Assembly: GCF_003590095.1 (NCBI RefSeq)
Contig: NC_039498.1
Span: forward strand, 2,170,001-2,234,000
Reading direction: 5' to 3'
Source of the DNA: Trichoplusia ni
Taxonomy: Eukaryota; Arthropoda; Insecta; Lepidoptera; Noctuidae
DNA length: 64,000 nt
Shown here: piece by piece, positions 1-14,000 of the stretch
Position numbering within the stretch: position 1 is the first letter of the stretch
Layout: every line of letters begins with the position of its first letter
The notes under the pieces: model-generated
Told to the model about the DNA's origin: nothing
Database searches by the model: none
What the model saw: the letters and a program-made list of their open reading frames with translations, nothing else
Position numbers and translations under genes: made by a program

Positions 1-1846
1 TTAACCGTTGCTACGTCAGATATTGATGTTCAAAAGCTCAGAAAGCCTGAGGGATAATAAATGATGACTAACCATTTCCACGATAAGCACATTTAAAAAA
101 CAGATATAACAACAAAACGCAGAAATATGTTTCTCGCAACGGTTTAGTTGGAACTGAATTTAAATTAGATAGAATGTGTTGTTTCCAAATATAGATAAAT
201 GATACTAGTGCAACACAACAAGACTCAGTTCGTTCGATAAGAAAGCTAAATGTGAACTATTTATCGGCGTAGCATATAATCGGAAATGAGTAACCATATT
301 AGCTACCAATCAAATAATAGGCTTTCCGAGAACAGTTAATAGTGGAATGGTTATATTTTCTTATAAGAAGTTTAAGATATATCTAGTTTAAATAATTGTT
401 AAGCTTATTATGCTAAAAACAATTAAGATAAAAAAGAGCGGCATTTGCTGCATTCTATGGAAATATTTGAACAGAGATGTTTCTGCGCCCGCAATCAGTT
501 TTCTTGAATACCTTTATGAGTCAAAACGAATGCTAATTAGAATATTATTGTGAATACATATTTGGCAAATTAATTATATTGTTAGGTAAATCAAAATATT
601 ATTGTTAATAATCTTTCTTACTTACATATTTGTCAGTATTAATTAAGTATTTCATGTAATTTATTTTGAATTTAAAAGGTAATTTTGTGTAATTATTATG
701 TGCGGTATTTTGAAACTTAGTAAATGAATAAGTCGTTTAATGTTTCAAGATACCCAGCCTAAAATGATAATGGTTCATGTTGCGGAGATTAACTGAGAAT
801 AGATTCGACAAGACTTAAAACCGGATACCACCAAAAAATGCAAAGGCCTACCAAGGTGTTTTACATGATGAAAGATTGGTGAATAATTTGAATTAAAAAT
901 AAATTTATTAAGACAAACTTTAACGCCCAATCATGTGATAAAAAACGGGGTCTGCACATACCTGTTTTTAAGACAATTTAATCACTTTAATTAGGGCTGT
1001 TTTACTGACTATTTGAATTCGAAATAGCGTGCCGTTTGTAGGGTTGATAATGGTATCGAGTCTCCGCACACGTAACGTTATGAATGTTTATGATATAAAC
1101 ATAATGATTTGTTAGGATTACGAATATCAATATTACAAGACGCGAGTCCGCGACGAGATTGAATCCTGTAACTCGTGTAAGCTAAGGACGCACGAAACAA
1201 ATATGCAAGATGTAAACTCAGTAGATATGCAACACTAACATTTGTGTTCTTAGCTAAGGTTTTTTTAATGAGAGGTATTTAGCAAGTCATAAAATTTTCG
1301 TACAAAATTGAACTCCTATTTTTCATACAGCGTTTCTTAGTTCTCTAAAATTCAATTGTATCGCAAAACTACGTTTTATGGGACAGCTGTTTTAGTTTGT
1401 TCGTCAGGATTCTGTTAAAGACAGTAAAGGCTCGAGAAAGTAGCGTATGTCCTTTTTTGGAATTCAAGCAATTCCCCTACCCGAGAAATTGAGATACTCG
1501 ACAAATTGAAAATATAAATACTTCTAGCGTTTTAATGTCGTATTACTGGGAACAGATCTCTTCCATGTAGGGCTAGGTTTTGAGCGCTGTAGTAAGTGCA
1601 TGAGTGCATGATAAGTATGCTTACATCAATTTTCTTTTATTCAGTAATGGGTGTGCTTTTTTTGGTCTTAATTGAATTTATTTAGAAATTTTAAGTTGAT
1701 TTTTATTTTAATATTTTCAGAGACAACTTAAGGTCGCATGTAGGATTCATATTCAGTAGATATCAAACTTATGAATGTGTATCCATGATGATTAGTTTAT
1801 TGTCATTTAAGATTGTAAAAAAATAGTATGTATTATATATGTATAC
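1..1846 (-). other. trio: trio intron after exon 23 (partial)
   Basis: AT-rich sequence with no exon-like open frame matching the rest of the DH domain and no mobile element that I recognise. The phase-2 donor at 1845-1846 shows that this is intron. Confidence 0.8.
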
Positions 1847-2058
1847 CTCTCGAAGTAATCTCCAGCGTGTTGCACGACGGCCGCGTTGCTGTCGGGCTTG
1901 TTGCGACAGTATGACACGTACATGTCGAACTCGCGCGCCCACGTTACGAAGCAATGGCCGACGTCCTCCGGCATCGTCTCGTACTTGTCAAGCTCGCGGA
2001 GGAACACGCGCTCGTGGAAACGGTGGATCTCTTCGATGTTACCGAATATGATCTCCTC
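1847..2058 (-). CDS. trio: trio exon 23, DH1 domain (last exon in window)
   Basis: The acceptor is atatacag and the donor gtatac; phase 0 in, phase 2 out. Encodes EEIIFGNIEEIHRFHERVFL, RELDKYETMPEDVGHCFVTW and YVSYCRNKPDSNAAVVQHAG, matching TRIO DH1. The catalytic C-terminal part of DH1 is not found in 1-1846 and must lie outside the window (residues 1287-1356). Confidence 0.96.
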
Positions 2059-5000
2059 CTGTATATAGAATTCGGATGTTTAAGTTTCGACTATGTTTGT
2101 AAATAATGGCTCGATTGTACTTTTTGGTGTAACTGTTAACACGTCCACACCTAGAGTGTCGAAAATTTCACTTTTAATTTCACCTGATTGTTACCTTGTA
2201 CAAGTATGGTAACCATGTATGAGTATCACCTTTAGTAGCAAGTTAAAGTGCGCTTCATAAGAACATAATGAGTGTGTACAAAAACCACCTCATGCAAATT
2301 GGTATTAGTCTAAATTAAACGTGTGTTTCATTTAAAATTGTGTGTACCTTGCCCTGCAACGCCTGTGGTACAGCGCCGGGGTCCGTGCGCATCTCACGCA
2401 GGTAACATGTTATGCACGTTTCCAAATCTTTGACATACGCACGCTCGGTTTGGAGCAACTCCGCCATTATAAATCTGTGAGCAAAGTAAGAATATTGTAT
2501 AGTAATTAGCATAAAATATGGTTTTGAAACATAATGTATTTTGGGCATAAGACATCTTAATAATAGAAAGTAATGCGTACTCTTTGCGCCTCGCGCTGCG
2601 TCGTTTGTCGTCACCGACGGCGGTGGGCTGCGGCTCGACGCGCGTGTCGTTATCAGCGGATTGCGACGATGCCAGCGACGGTGCCACACCCGAGTCACTC
2701 TCCGGTTCGCTCTCACCGCCTTCCATGGAACCGCTAAACTCCGCATATCTGGACATAATAAACAATAATTAATTATTAATGCACTTCGAATAAAACGTTT
2801 CGATGTTTTTGGCAAGCTGCGTCTGAAGATCGCTCAATGAAAGTAGATTGTACTGTCTAGTTGACATGTAGCCAAGATGTTGTGATACGTGTGTAGTGTA
2901 TTATGTGGATTGTGTTTGTTTGTTACCTGGCATCTACAGCGGCGACCCACTCCTTGATCTGCACGGCATGCGGGTGTCCCTTTTCGACGAGTCCGTCGGC
3001 TAGCTGCGCGAGCAGGCGCACTCGCTCGCGGGACTCGCGCGCCACGCCGCCGGCCGCAGCCGCCGCCGCCGCGCCGCACCGCTCCTGGGTCTCCTTGATC
3101 CACTCAACGGCGGCGCGGGCTGACCGCTCAAACAAGGCGAACTGCTGACACTGCTCCAAACGCTTTTTGCGCACTGTCCAGTGTTCTAATACCTGAAGGA
3201 GAAATTATCGTGTGAAATAATTGGAAATAAATAGAGGCAGGACCGAAAACAGTGATCATAAGTTATCAACATATATTAAATCAAAAATCACTATGCTATA
3301 AACTACACAGCCACTAAGATTTTATTTTAACGAGCAGTGTTCTACGTAAGTAATCATTACACATTCAATTTATTAGGTATTCACTTTACTTAAAAACTAC
3401 ATTTCTGATGATAAAAATATACCGGTTGTACGATCACCATAACAAAACTCTTTATCATGTTCACAGTGAGCGCGCGCTTGAACTAGACACATGGTTAACA
3501 ATATGAGAGTCGACGCTCGAGGCTCATGTTAGCTGCCCTCGAGATACCATCGCGCGCCATTCAACAAAAACCTTATTGTTTCCAACTCCATTCTAACGCG
3601 ACGACACTGACACTGACAATGCCGAACACAACTAATAATAACTCCAATAAATCCGACGTTTTCGATAAATATTATGTATAACATAGATGGAATTGTCATT
3701 ACCTGTGTAAACAAACAAACAAACAAATTCACTTCATAGCTGATGCTTATGTATATTTGTTTAATAACAGTTATGTGCGAAAATAGCTTTGCTATGAAAA
3801 ACATACGATTTGTATCTCTGAAGGGTTTCTATTCAGTTCTATTTTTACATTTCCTGTGCTACAATATAATTCTATAAACCTGTTCTTGTGATAACCTTGA
3901 CAGCAATACTATTATACTGAAGTACCGTAGGTTTTATTTTTATCTGGTTTGCTTAACTTTCAAATTATACGCTTATTTATTACATTTAATGGAACAGAGT
4001 TGCTCTGGGCCATTTAACTTTATCGCTAAAAGTTGTCTTGTAAAAACATTTATTCGTTTTCCTAACCCTAACTTCTTTTTAAGTTCATAGCTATGTGGCA
4101 GGGTATAATTTTGCAGCTAGTTATCAATACGGCTCCCCTTGTATTTGCAGTTTTTATATCAATAAACCTGGCGTTCGTGACGTCGTAACAGTGTCCACCA
4201 CCCCAGTACACCAACTGTTTAAAGACACGCTACGTGCATTAATTATAAGCTGCTATTACTTCATACATAATTGATTGTCAATGGGAAGCTTGCAGTGAAA
4301 TAAGGTTTAAGTAGGTTTTAAATTATCGTATTTTCTTAGTCGTACTTAGAATATAATTTAGGTACAAAAATAATAATAATGAGATGCTTTTGTTTAGTGT
4401 TTATCTCACATGATTGCAACACGCTTCTTGTATAAGATTTAAAACTAACAATATTTACATTGACACTAGGAACATCGGAGTCATGAAACTAGATATTAAT
4501 GGATCATAAAGTGAATACCTGTTGCGACATAATTGTTGAATACCAGAGCCTGCCATTCAAATGTCTTCAACTATAAATTAACTGCCGGTACACCGGTAAT
4601 TTGTTTTCACAGGCCCCTCCCACACATTGAATGGGCCAATGCTAACCACGTAGTAGTAAACAATATTTAATATCTTGACAACTGAATAATGACTAGTTAA
4701 GCCTGCGCTGCCCACTTGTTTAATGAACGGACTATTAACCAATGAAAACTCTTACGAGGAAACTCGACTATATAAAACACATATGTTCATGTTTTATGTT
4801 AAGATACTATTTTCGGGCTTATTGTTGTGTTAATCATACGGATTACGTACTGATATTCTTTAAAGTTATTATCGGTGTGGAAGTCGTCGCGACGTATTGA
4901 ATTAACTTAAACCTTGTCTGACCTACTTTTTTATGTTGCTGAAAATATATCTATTGTATTTTTACCATAACATGAAATATTGCTACATTGTGCGTTATCA

Positions 5001-8000
5001 CGAACATCCAATCTTTTTTAAATAAAAAATAATAGGCTTGTTGGAAACGCTCTGAAATTAGTCTAACCATAGAGTACAACTTCGACGAAACATTTCATGA
5101 AAATGACTTATTACATAGTTACATTTGTTTTTTAAGCTTTTTGGGGATAGAACATTAGATGGCCTAGGCCATGTAACATCGCATTGGAATAGAATAGAAA
5201 TCGATAAAGGTATCAAAATGACATACTTTTGTGGGAATGTATCTTTGAGTGGACAGTTAAATAAATGTGATAGTTTCTTTAGCTTTACCGCTAGGAGGAA
5301 TGGTATTGTGTACAGGTGCAGATGTCTCACCTTATTCTCCTGTGCCAGGAGTGTGTCAAGTATGGCTCTGGTTTGTTCGTGATGAGCTTTGCTGGCGGCA
5401 GCGGTCTGGCCGTGAACTTGAGCCGACCTTGCTGCATACTTGAGGAAGGTTTCCGCCGTACGACGAGCCAGTGTACACGCCTTAAGGAAGGCTTCCTTCT
5501 GTTCACCGTGCTTTACAATCAAAGCGGCCACCTGGAAGAAAACAAAATACAAATTATTGAAAAGTAACATACAAAATAAAGATAAACGTTTAAGAAGTAC
5601 CTTTACAGTAGTTCGTATCTCAAATGTCAATGTGTACACTCGCAATATCGACGTGTTTTAATTTATCGTCGTAATTGACTCCGTAGGTGCAATAAAAACA
5701 AAATAACCGCGGCGAGACGATAGATGCACACAGCTAAGTAAAACAAGAGATCTTTAAGCATGTTTAAGGATTTTTCATATAACAATTGAACTCAAACTAA
5801 TTTCACATCTAAGTTTTACACCGATAATAAAAAATTAACAAAAATTCAAATTGAAAGTGATTATAAAAGTTCAAAGGCTAATCGTAACAAATCCGTTGTA
5901 AAAACAAAAGCAACAATAGCTGTACTTCCGCCCGTAACCAGTGCAGGACTGACAGTGACACGGTAATCGATACAAGGGTTTGTACTATTCTCGTATGCAA
6001 ATTGCCTTGATGGTACGGCCGTAGGTAAAGATGCAATAAGGTACTAAATCAATAAAATGTCGCGGCTTACTTGTGCGGCTTTGTCGATGTTCTGCTGTTG
6101 TGTTTGATCGTCGGCGGGCGGCGCGGCGGTGGACCCGCACCAGTCCTCGTCGCGCCGGTACTCGCGCTCCAGCGAGTCCAACACCGAGCACACCTGCTCC
6201 GCCGTCTTGTAGAAGTTGAGAGACGCTGTCACTAGCTTGTGACGCTCTTCAGCGCATGTTACAAGCCGTTGCCAGCGTTCAGTTACCTCTTCAGAGATTT
6301 CTCTGAAATAATTTTTGGGTTTCAATCAATTTTCCGAAACCTACAACAACTAAAATTAAAAAGAAGAAACTGTATTTTTGTTTACTTAGTGCAACCGAAT
6401 ATCGTAAAGCTTTAATACCAAGCACGTTAATAGATCATAGTATACAAATAGATTTAATTGTTGTTTACAAGGAAACAAATGCAGTGTTATGCAATTTATG
6501 GTGAACTATGTCTACACTTTTGCGATAAGTACATACTCGTATTCATATTTTACTATTTGTATAATATTTGTACACATTCGAATTGCATGTTTTCATGCAA
6601 ACGAACTAGGTGTCTGGTACACGAGTCCTTTTCAACATTTGCTTTTGCGACCCTTTTTCATTCGCTGCATGAAAACAGCTTTGCAGAATAGATTAACAAA
6701 ACATTTCGTTTTTAAAGTCTTTTTTTTCGTCTTTTCAACTTTAAAATGTTTTCAATATTTTACATTTAATATTTTGTGACGAATATATTTTTTGGCTTTT
6801 GAATTCAGCGAATGCGAATGTATTATAGTTTTTCTACAAAGTTTTATGCGTTAATTTTAAGTCCTGGCAGGGGCTTTAAATGTTATCCTGTTTCAAGAAT
6901 TACCGTAACCATAAATAAGGGATGCTATAGATGTGACGTAATAGTACCCTGTCTTTTTTTAACTCTTTGAATTTCTTGAAGGCGAAGATTTTAATCCCGA
7001 CATAAATCGAAAAATAAACCGATTCTTTTTGAGATTGTTGAAACATTGTAAGTTAAAAAACTATGAAAACTTTGTTCAAAGCTGCTTTAGTGAGTAACTT
7101 AAAGTTGTCATCGTAGTGAAATGAAATCCAATTAGCGTGAAGTTTCGCTAATTGCTAGTGGAGGCTCCTCTTATGATCTCATACGTGCTACTAACAGCGA
7201 CGATTTCCTAGTAAATTTCCGTGGCGACAAAAATTTGATGCTAATATAACTTAAGAAGAAGAATAATAGAAATACTCTGTAAAATGTCATGAATTGTCTT
7301 TTTTCGAAACATATATTTTCTTAACGTTAGTATTCGAATAGCATTCCTATAAATTGCGCAATTTTACATTAAAAAAATACTTAATATATTTCCTTTTACC
7401 GCGTAAATTGCAATTTCTTGTAACACATGTTTCCTACAAGTGAAGTTATTAGCCCCCCACTTACATAAGTTGTACCGTATTTGATGCATTGAATAGTCGA
7501 TAATTTTATTGGTTGGATAAAATTTAAAATACGTAAGTATCTGTTTTTTTAGAATCTACCAGAATTGCTTTTTATTTTTAGTCGTACAAATAAGCTAGTT
7601 TGCTGCAACATACCTGGGTTCCTTTTTTAGGAATTGGTACCACGATTTTTCCATTATTTCAAAGATAAATACCCAGGTATTCATCGAGCACTAGTGTTTT
7701 ATCATATCCTTTTGAGACAATAATTTATAAATAAAAATTGCTGATTGATTTCATTTCAATGTCTAACATTCGCGTAAACCTAAGACACCACTAAAGATTG
7801 CTGAGTATTTCGTTTTGTATGGGATCGGATTTTTGTTGATAAGTTTCTAATAGTCACACAACTCATTTACACAAAGCATGCCAGACAGCACTGGCGAGTG
7901 TACCAATGTACCAACTAACCTGATAGTATGTGGATCGTAATGATTGGCAGCCCTCAGCGCGTCGGCCCTGTACTTGACCTGCACAGCGCTCGCGTGCGTC

Positions 8001-11000
8001 TTCTCAACAGCCACTTGGAACTGGTCGTGTTCCCGCTTCAGCTGTTCAGCCTCGGACAGAGTGCCGGGAATGGAGAACGACGCGGCCAACATGGCTTCGC
8101 CGTTACGTATCCAACTGACCACTTGAGCTGCGTCCTTTTGGAATTGACCTGGACAAACATACATTGTCACAATTTACTTACCTGACTTGTATCAGAAGTA
8201 GACGTCATGATGATGTCGAGAATTGGTATATCAAACACAAAATAAATGATCAATTTGCAAAAAATAACAGACGGTTGCAAAGATTGGCGTCTTCCAAGAA
8301 ACATTAGTTTAATTATATTGGTGATAAAGCTAATATCATTTACTATAGTTAATGTGTTTGCTATGTCAGCGAGTTCGATAGCGAGAAAAAAAATTAGGGC
8401 AGTATTGTTTAATACATCTTTTGAACACTCTTTCCACATGACTGGTCATTGGCACAACTTTTTAGTTTTGCTGACTGATGGACAATAAAACAACTAAACA
8501 CTAAATTCTCAGTGAAGATGATAATGGAATAGAACAGAGAATTCTTTATTGCACACCACACAACTCAGGATACACCACTACGTCGGAAAAAATGCAATTG
8601 AATTGGATAAGACGTTGCTGAGTTCAAACCGCACAAAAACAAAGACGCATAGAGAAACAGACCAAAGATTTTGGATTTCCGAACAATTCTGTATTGCGCT
8701 GAATCCGAGCTCGAGACCGAAATAGTTTGAGAAAAACTTGGGAGGGAAAATAAGCATGACTATGTGAAATGGCCGTTATTTTGAAGCCATTAAAGGTTAA
8801 ACATTTCGTTATAATAAGTTAATTATAATTTAATGGCAGTAAGAGTATCGCTTGTTAAGTGTTAACAAATTTTAGCGTAGCAAATATACCGTGACAAGGT
8901 TTTTATCACTGAGACTAATTGAACTGTAAACAAGAAAATATCAGCAAATTGAGTAATATACTGATTAGCCACGCATATTCAGACGGTAACTGATCTTTAC
9001 AAATATGTATTTACATAGTAAGCGGCTCATTAAATGGTTAACTTAATGTAATTTTAAGAATTACTAGTGTTAAACATTTAAAAAAAATTTCGTTATCATT
9101 CATTAAACTCGAATATTTTATTACAGAATTGATTAAATATTAGTTTCCTATGGATTCCTTACAAAATTATTACGTTTGCAATATACGAACACTTTGGAAA
9201 CAAATTAACAATCAAGACTACAGCTTACGATAGACTAAACTGGACTTATAAGTTAAGCCAGAGTAGAGAACTGTTATTATTCAGCTGACAAATGATTGGA
9301 ACAGTTTGCATTTACTTCTTGATCCGTTACGGACATCTCGCAATCGAACAAAAGAGGGGTTTGGCTGACCTTTACAGAATAAAATAACTGGAGTGCTCGT
9401 CCGTCCCTTATTAGCGGGAAACAGACGGAAAAACAATTGTAGAGCAATGCGGTCCCCGGCATATTTGTAGTGGAACTTCTCTTCTTCCATCATTATAGGT
9501 TATTTTCAAACTATCACAAACACATCAACACACAACCACAATCCCTGATTTATTTCAGTGGACTACAAATCATTACTACTACGAACTAGTATTTTCCTTA
9601 TTATTTTAAAGTCCGGTAGTTTATTATTATAAAATTAACACTATAAATAAATTCAATCATAGACATTGATTCTGACTATGTTCAATTTATCTAGTAATTA
9701 ACGGCCTATTAAAATAAAACGTTGTACAGTTGCGCTCATTAAAACAATGGAACTGTCAAAGATTCAAAATAATGTTAGCCATGAAGTTTAATTATTATAT
9801 ACAAACTAAAGATCAAACGCGAAGCGTTTCACTGAACCAAAACGGTTCACATTTTGATCACATTGTTGGTTATAGGAATCAGAATACACACAATACACTT
9901 TTTTGAATTCTTATATTGCTAATGTCTGCAGAGGGCCAAAGGGGGGGGGGGACATAATAACCGATTGGCTGAGAATAGGAAAAGGAGAGCCAGCTCCGAA
10001 AATAAATACTACGTGAAGACAGCATTTCGGTATCATTTTGTAACAAGTTGGACGGAAAAAATAAGTAATATTAAAGGAAGGTTGTATTTTCAAAAAAAAT
10101 GACGACATTTACATGTTAAATACTTCGGTTAACACTTAGCGTACTAACGAATAGTGATAATGACAAGAATAGTCAACTAACCGAAGCTTACGGTCTACTA
10201 AAATATGGTGCATGAAGCATCAAAATAATATGGATCAGTGAAATCCGAAATCGCATGTTTATTAACTGACCAAGTTGCACGCACTGCTCGAAGCGAGCGC
10301 GTCTTTCTTCGGCCAGCTCCTCCAAGTCGAGTTGCCGGTCATGTAAGAACTCGAGCAGCAGTTGCACGCGCGCCTGCGCGTCCAGTGGCGCCGCCTCCGA
10401 GCCGTCCGAGCCACTTGATGCCATCACATCGGAAGCGTCCGCGATAGCCGCCGCGAGCTCCTGCCCTTGTTGCACCACCTGGACACAACAACAATAATCA
10501 TAACATTCACACGTCTTTGTTTTAACAATTGACCATTACTATATTAAGAAACTGAGAGACAAACGCCATTTCTTTCAACCAGTTCGAGTTTTGGAAGTTA
10601 GACTTTACGTTTTGTAGTGGAGAGCTTCACTTCCACAACATCTTTAAGAGGTGGCGGATGAGACTCTCTAATTTCGGAAATCCTGGTCAATCAGTAACAT
10701 AAATTGAAGTGAGATTTACCAAATAATTCTTAAATTCGTTCTAACGATGATATAATAACTAAACTTAACTTATTATTGATTTTTTAATGAAAATAAGTTG
10801 TAAAGAAAGTAAGTAAATACTAACATCAACAATAAAAAAGAAGTGAATTACAATAATCTCTTATTACGGCCATTACGACAATCTATAAAGAGATGCAGGA
10901 CATACTCCATCAGCGTATTAAAACTCTTCTCTTGGCAAACTCTTGACCGAGTTGTCTTGATAAAGTGGGTATCTACAAACGACAGATCCATCAGAATATT

Positions 11001-14000
11001 ATAACAATTTAATGTGTCACAATAAATTAAGGGTTAAGAACTTGTATCCGTAACACAAGTCATGATTGCATTGATTTGACACACAATAATCTGTGACATT
11101 GCATCAAGATTGAATTGAAGTGGAGTACAAGGGGAGGACGCGAGGCCAATCATCCAATCTAGTTGTTACTGTTAAGTATCTACGTGAACTGGACTGAGGA
11201 TGACCGCTGTTAGGGCTCTTACGTTTTGGATCGATGTGTAGCAATCGATACCATTCGCATTAGCCTTCGAGTTACAAAGGTTTATTTTATTTGTATGGAG
11301 AAATTTGTCTGCAAGGTTGAGGTTTGACTGGACATTGGCAGGAAAATTCCAGATAGAGGCACTTAAAATTAGACTCTAACTCCTCACTATATTTATTTAT
11401 TTTATAATTATTTATTATTCTTTCCGACCAAGCATCACAATTAATCTAAGCCATACTCTAATTGATATGATTATCCGTTTTGACGAACCTGGAAGGTGGC
11501 ATGTTGCATTCTAGCTACACTTTCGTTGTGGGCAGCCAGTGCTTGCTCGGCTTGCTGCGGGTCGCGAGGGGGCTCGGTGCGCTGCAGCTCATCGCCCCAC
11601 AGCTCTAGTCGAGATGACACCTGAAAATTATACAATATGTAAAATACCATATAAATAAATTATAACAGCTGGCAGTAGCATCGCCAAGGCCGGGAGAAGA
11701 AGAGGCGATGATTTAGACGAATACAACAAGGGCTATATCTACCTGACACAAAACAAACTGAATGGACTAAGGTAAGGGGAAAAAACTAGAAAAAGAACTC
11801 TGCTGTACTGGCTTCTCCAAACCATGTCAAAGCTATTCCATAGAATATTTTAAAGGATAAACCATTAATGTAATTTCATGGCCACCGTCGAGTTTTGGAG
11901 CGTGATTTAAAGGTTCATAACCCCCTTCAATACGTTTTTGTAAGTTATAATACGAGTTCATTGTTTTCGCATATAGGTACGAAGTATGTGAGCAAGTGTC
12001 ACCATTGTTTACGATTATGTTAAAGTTAATCATACATTCCTTCAATCTTAGATTAATGACGTCCGCAATTATTATATAATTTATATACATGAAGGCTAAT
12101 CGCCGTGTAATGTACATTTACAAGACGACAGGTTTTGTTTATGAAGAAGTCCTGTGTGGGACTATCCTAGTTATACTATAAACGTAAAAGTACGTTTGGA
12201 TAGATGGATCTTTGTTAGTCTTGTACGCAAAAACCACTGGACAGATTTGAACAAAAATTTGGTACACATACAGATTATGACATGAATAAATACATATGTA
12301 GTTTTATTTGCCGTTTTATTGGCCGAACCGCCGGCCATAGATAGTGCTACTTAAAACGAAGACCAGGTTGCATATAGTCTGTTTCCTTAACTAGTCAATA
12401 GCGATGCCTTCCTATCCTTACAGCAGCATTATTGCCGGTATTCCTATCTCCACTCGATACAGGTGCATCGAGAAACTATTGGCCGTTCATGTTTAGTGGC
12501 GCTTCACACTAAACTTCTTATCATGGATACTTCACGCTATGACAGCTGATGGCGATCAGTGGCTCGATTGTGTGCGTGCCATGATGTGCACTGGACTGTT
12601 GATGTCATTGGAACGTTGCCAAGTAATTGTTGAACGTAAAGCATTGGTCACGGTATGTTGTTTCTTGTGATAAGCTTCTATTGATTTCAAGGACTCGTTG
12701 AGATTGTGTTTAATATTTGAAAAATATTTTTCTTGTATATTGAAATCATTCATAGTATTTAATTAACTGTGACATTCTGCTAGGCATCCTAAAACGTAAA
12801 ATATTTCTTTCAATTGTGAAAACGGGCCGTAAATCATATTATCATAAGTCCTTTCGAACTACAAGACTAAATTCCGAAACTGAATTGAACCTTGTTCTAT
12901 AGAGGTATATCAAACAGGCTCTCATTACGTCTGCCGGGAAATGCGCTGCGTCGCGTTCGTATCTATTTCCTCGCACTCCTCCAGCTTTCGACGCCTCTTC
13001 AACTAAGTTTGTTCAACCTTCAGTTACAACTAATAACTGTTAATAATAGCATCACATCCGCTTAGTTAATATTTTTATGTCTGGGTATACTAGAATCCGT
13101 CGCAACGTGCTTCCTGTTATAGGTTTTTAATTAAACGTAGTCAACGTGCCGTGGGTATTTCCTTTTAATTTCCTCTGTCCCTATAATAACAACGGGGTAC
13201 ATACAATGTGTAGGTAGTAGGAACCTGTTTGCTTACCTCTAGAGCGTCTCTTTCGAAGTGCCTCAGTTGTAGAGTGAGCTCGAGTCTTCTTTCGCGATCA
13301 GACCAAAGCTCTTCGAGGGCGCCACGAGTGCCCCTAAGTCGTTCCAAGGTCGTCTCTACGGCGGCAGTACTCGCCGCATCGGAATCCCCAGATGATCTGT
13401 TGATGATGGAGAAAAGTTAAGATTAGACAAGAAAACAAATAGCAAGTACGGCTGTGTGTAATTTTTTATCAATTTAATGTCAGTATATCTATTTATAAAA
13501 TTAGAATACAACAAAGTTGTATTTCAAACCATCATTACATCGCGTTATACAAAAATCAGACTAGAGCATTGTGAATATTTTTACACGATAGACGGACTTA
13601 TAACAAGGTAATTTCAGAGGTACTGTAAGTGCGAATCTTGAGCGTTAATCCGCGAATATGCTATTAATACGAAAACTCTTTGTACAATGGGCAAGCCGCC
13701 CTGACAATGACATGTTGGTATTGCGGGCCGACCGCGACCGCGTTAACTATCGATACGGCTGGAATCAGTCCGGCATTGTGTTCCCGTCAACAGCAGACAT
13801 ATCGGCCGACGGGGGTCCGGTTAATCGAAATTAACATTTAGTGGTTATACGATGGTTTTCGACGGTTAAACCCGTCATCAGATGTTATGTTTGCAGGTAC
13901 CGCTCTTGAGATGTGTAACTTTGATTTAGCTTTACTCAAAATTGAAAATTAGTCAATATCACGAGAATTAACTTCCACTTTAGCTTTAGTTAGTTAGTTA

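Noticed and set aside
3000..3090. GCC/GCG run resembling a triplet-repeat expansion.
   Set aside because: It is a mixed-codon alanine run inside trio exon 20, not a pure repeat; reported as a protein feature instead.
2903..3148. Plus-strand frames opposite trio exons (for example 2903-3148, 10238-10447, 39397-39669).
   Set aside because: They are antisense shadows of GC-rich trio exons, whose own strand matches a known protein family with consistent splice phases.
9941..9951. Run of eleven G.
   Set aside because: A lone homopolymer in an intron; more likely a polymorphic or error-prone run than a functional site.
11660..11780. Purine-rich segment that recalled LINE coding debris.
   Set aside because: No continuous frame or motif could be matched, so I did not annotate it as an element.
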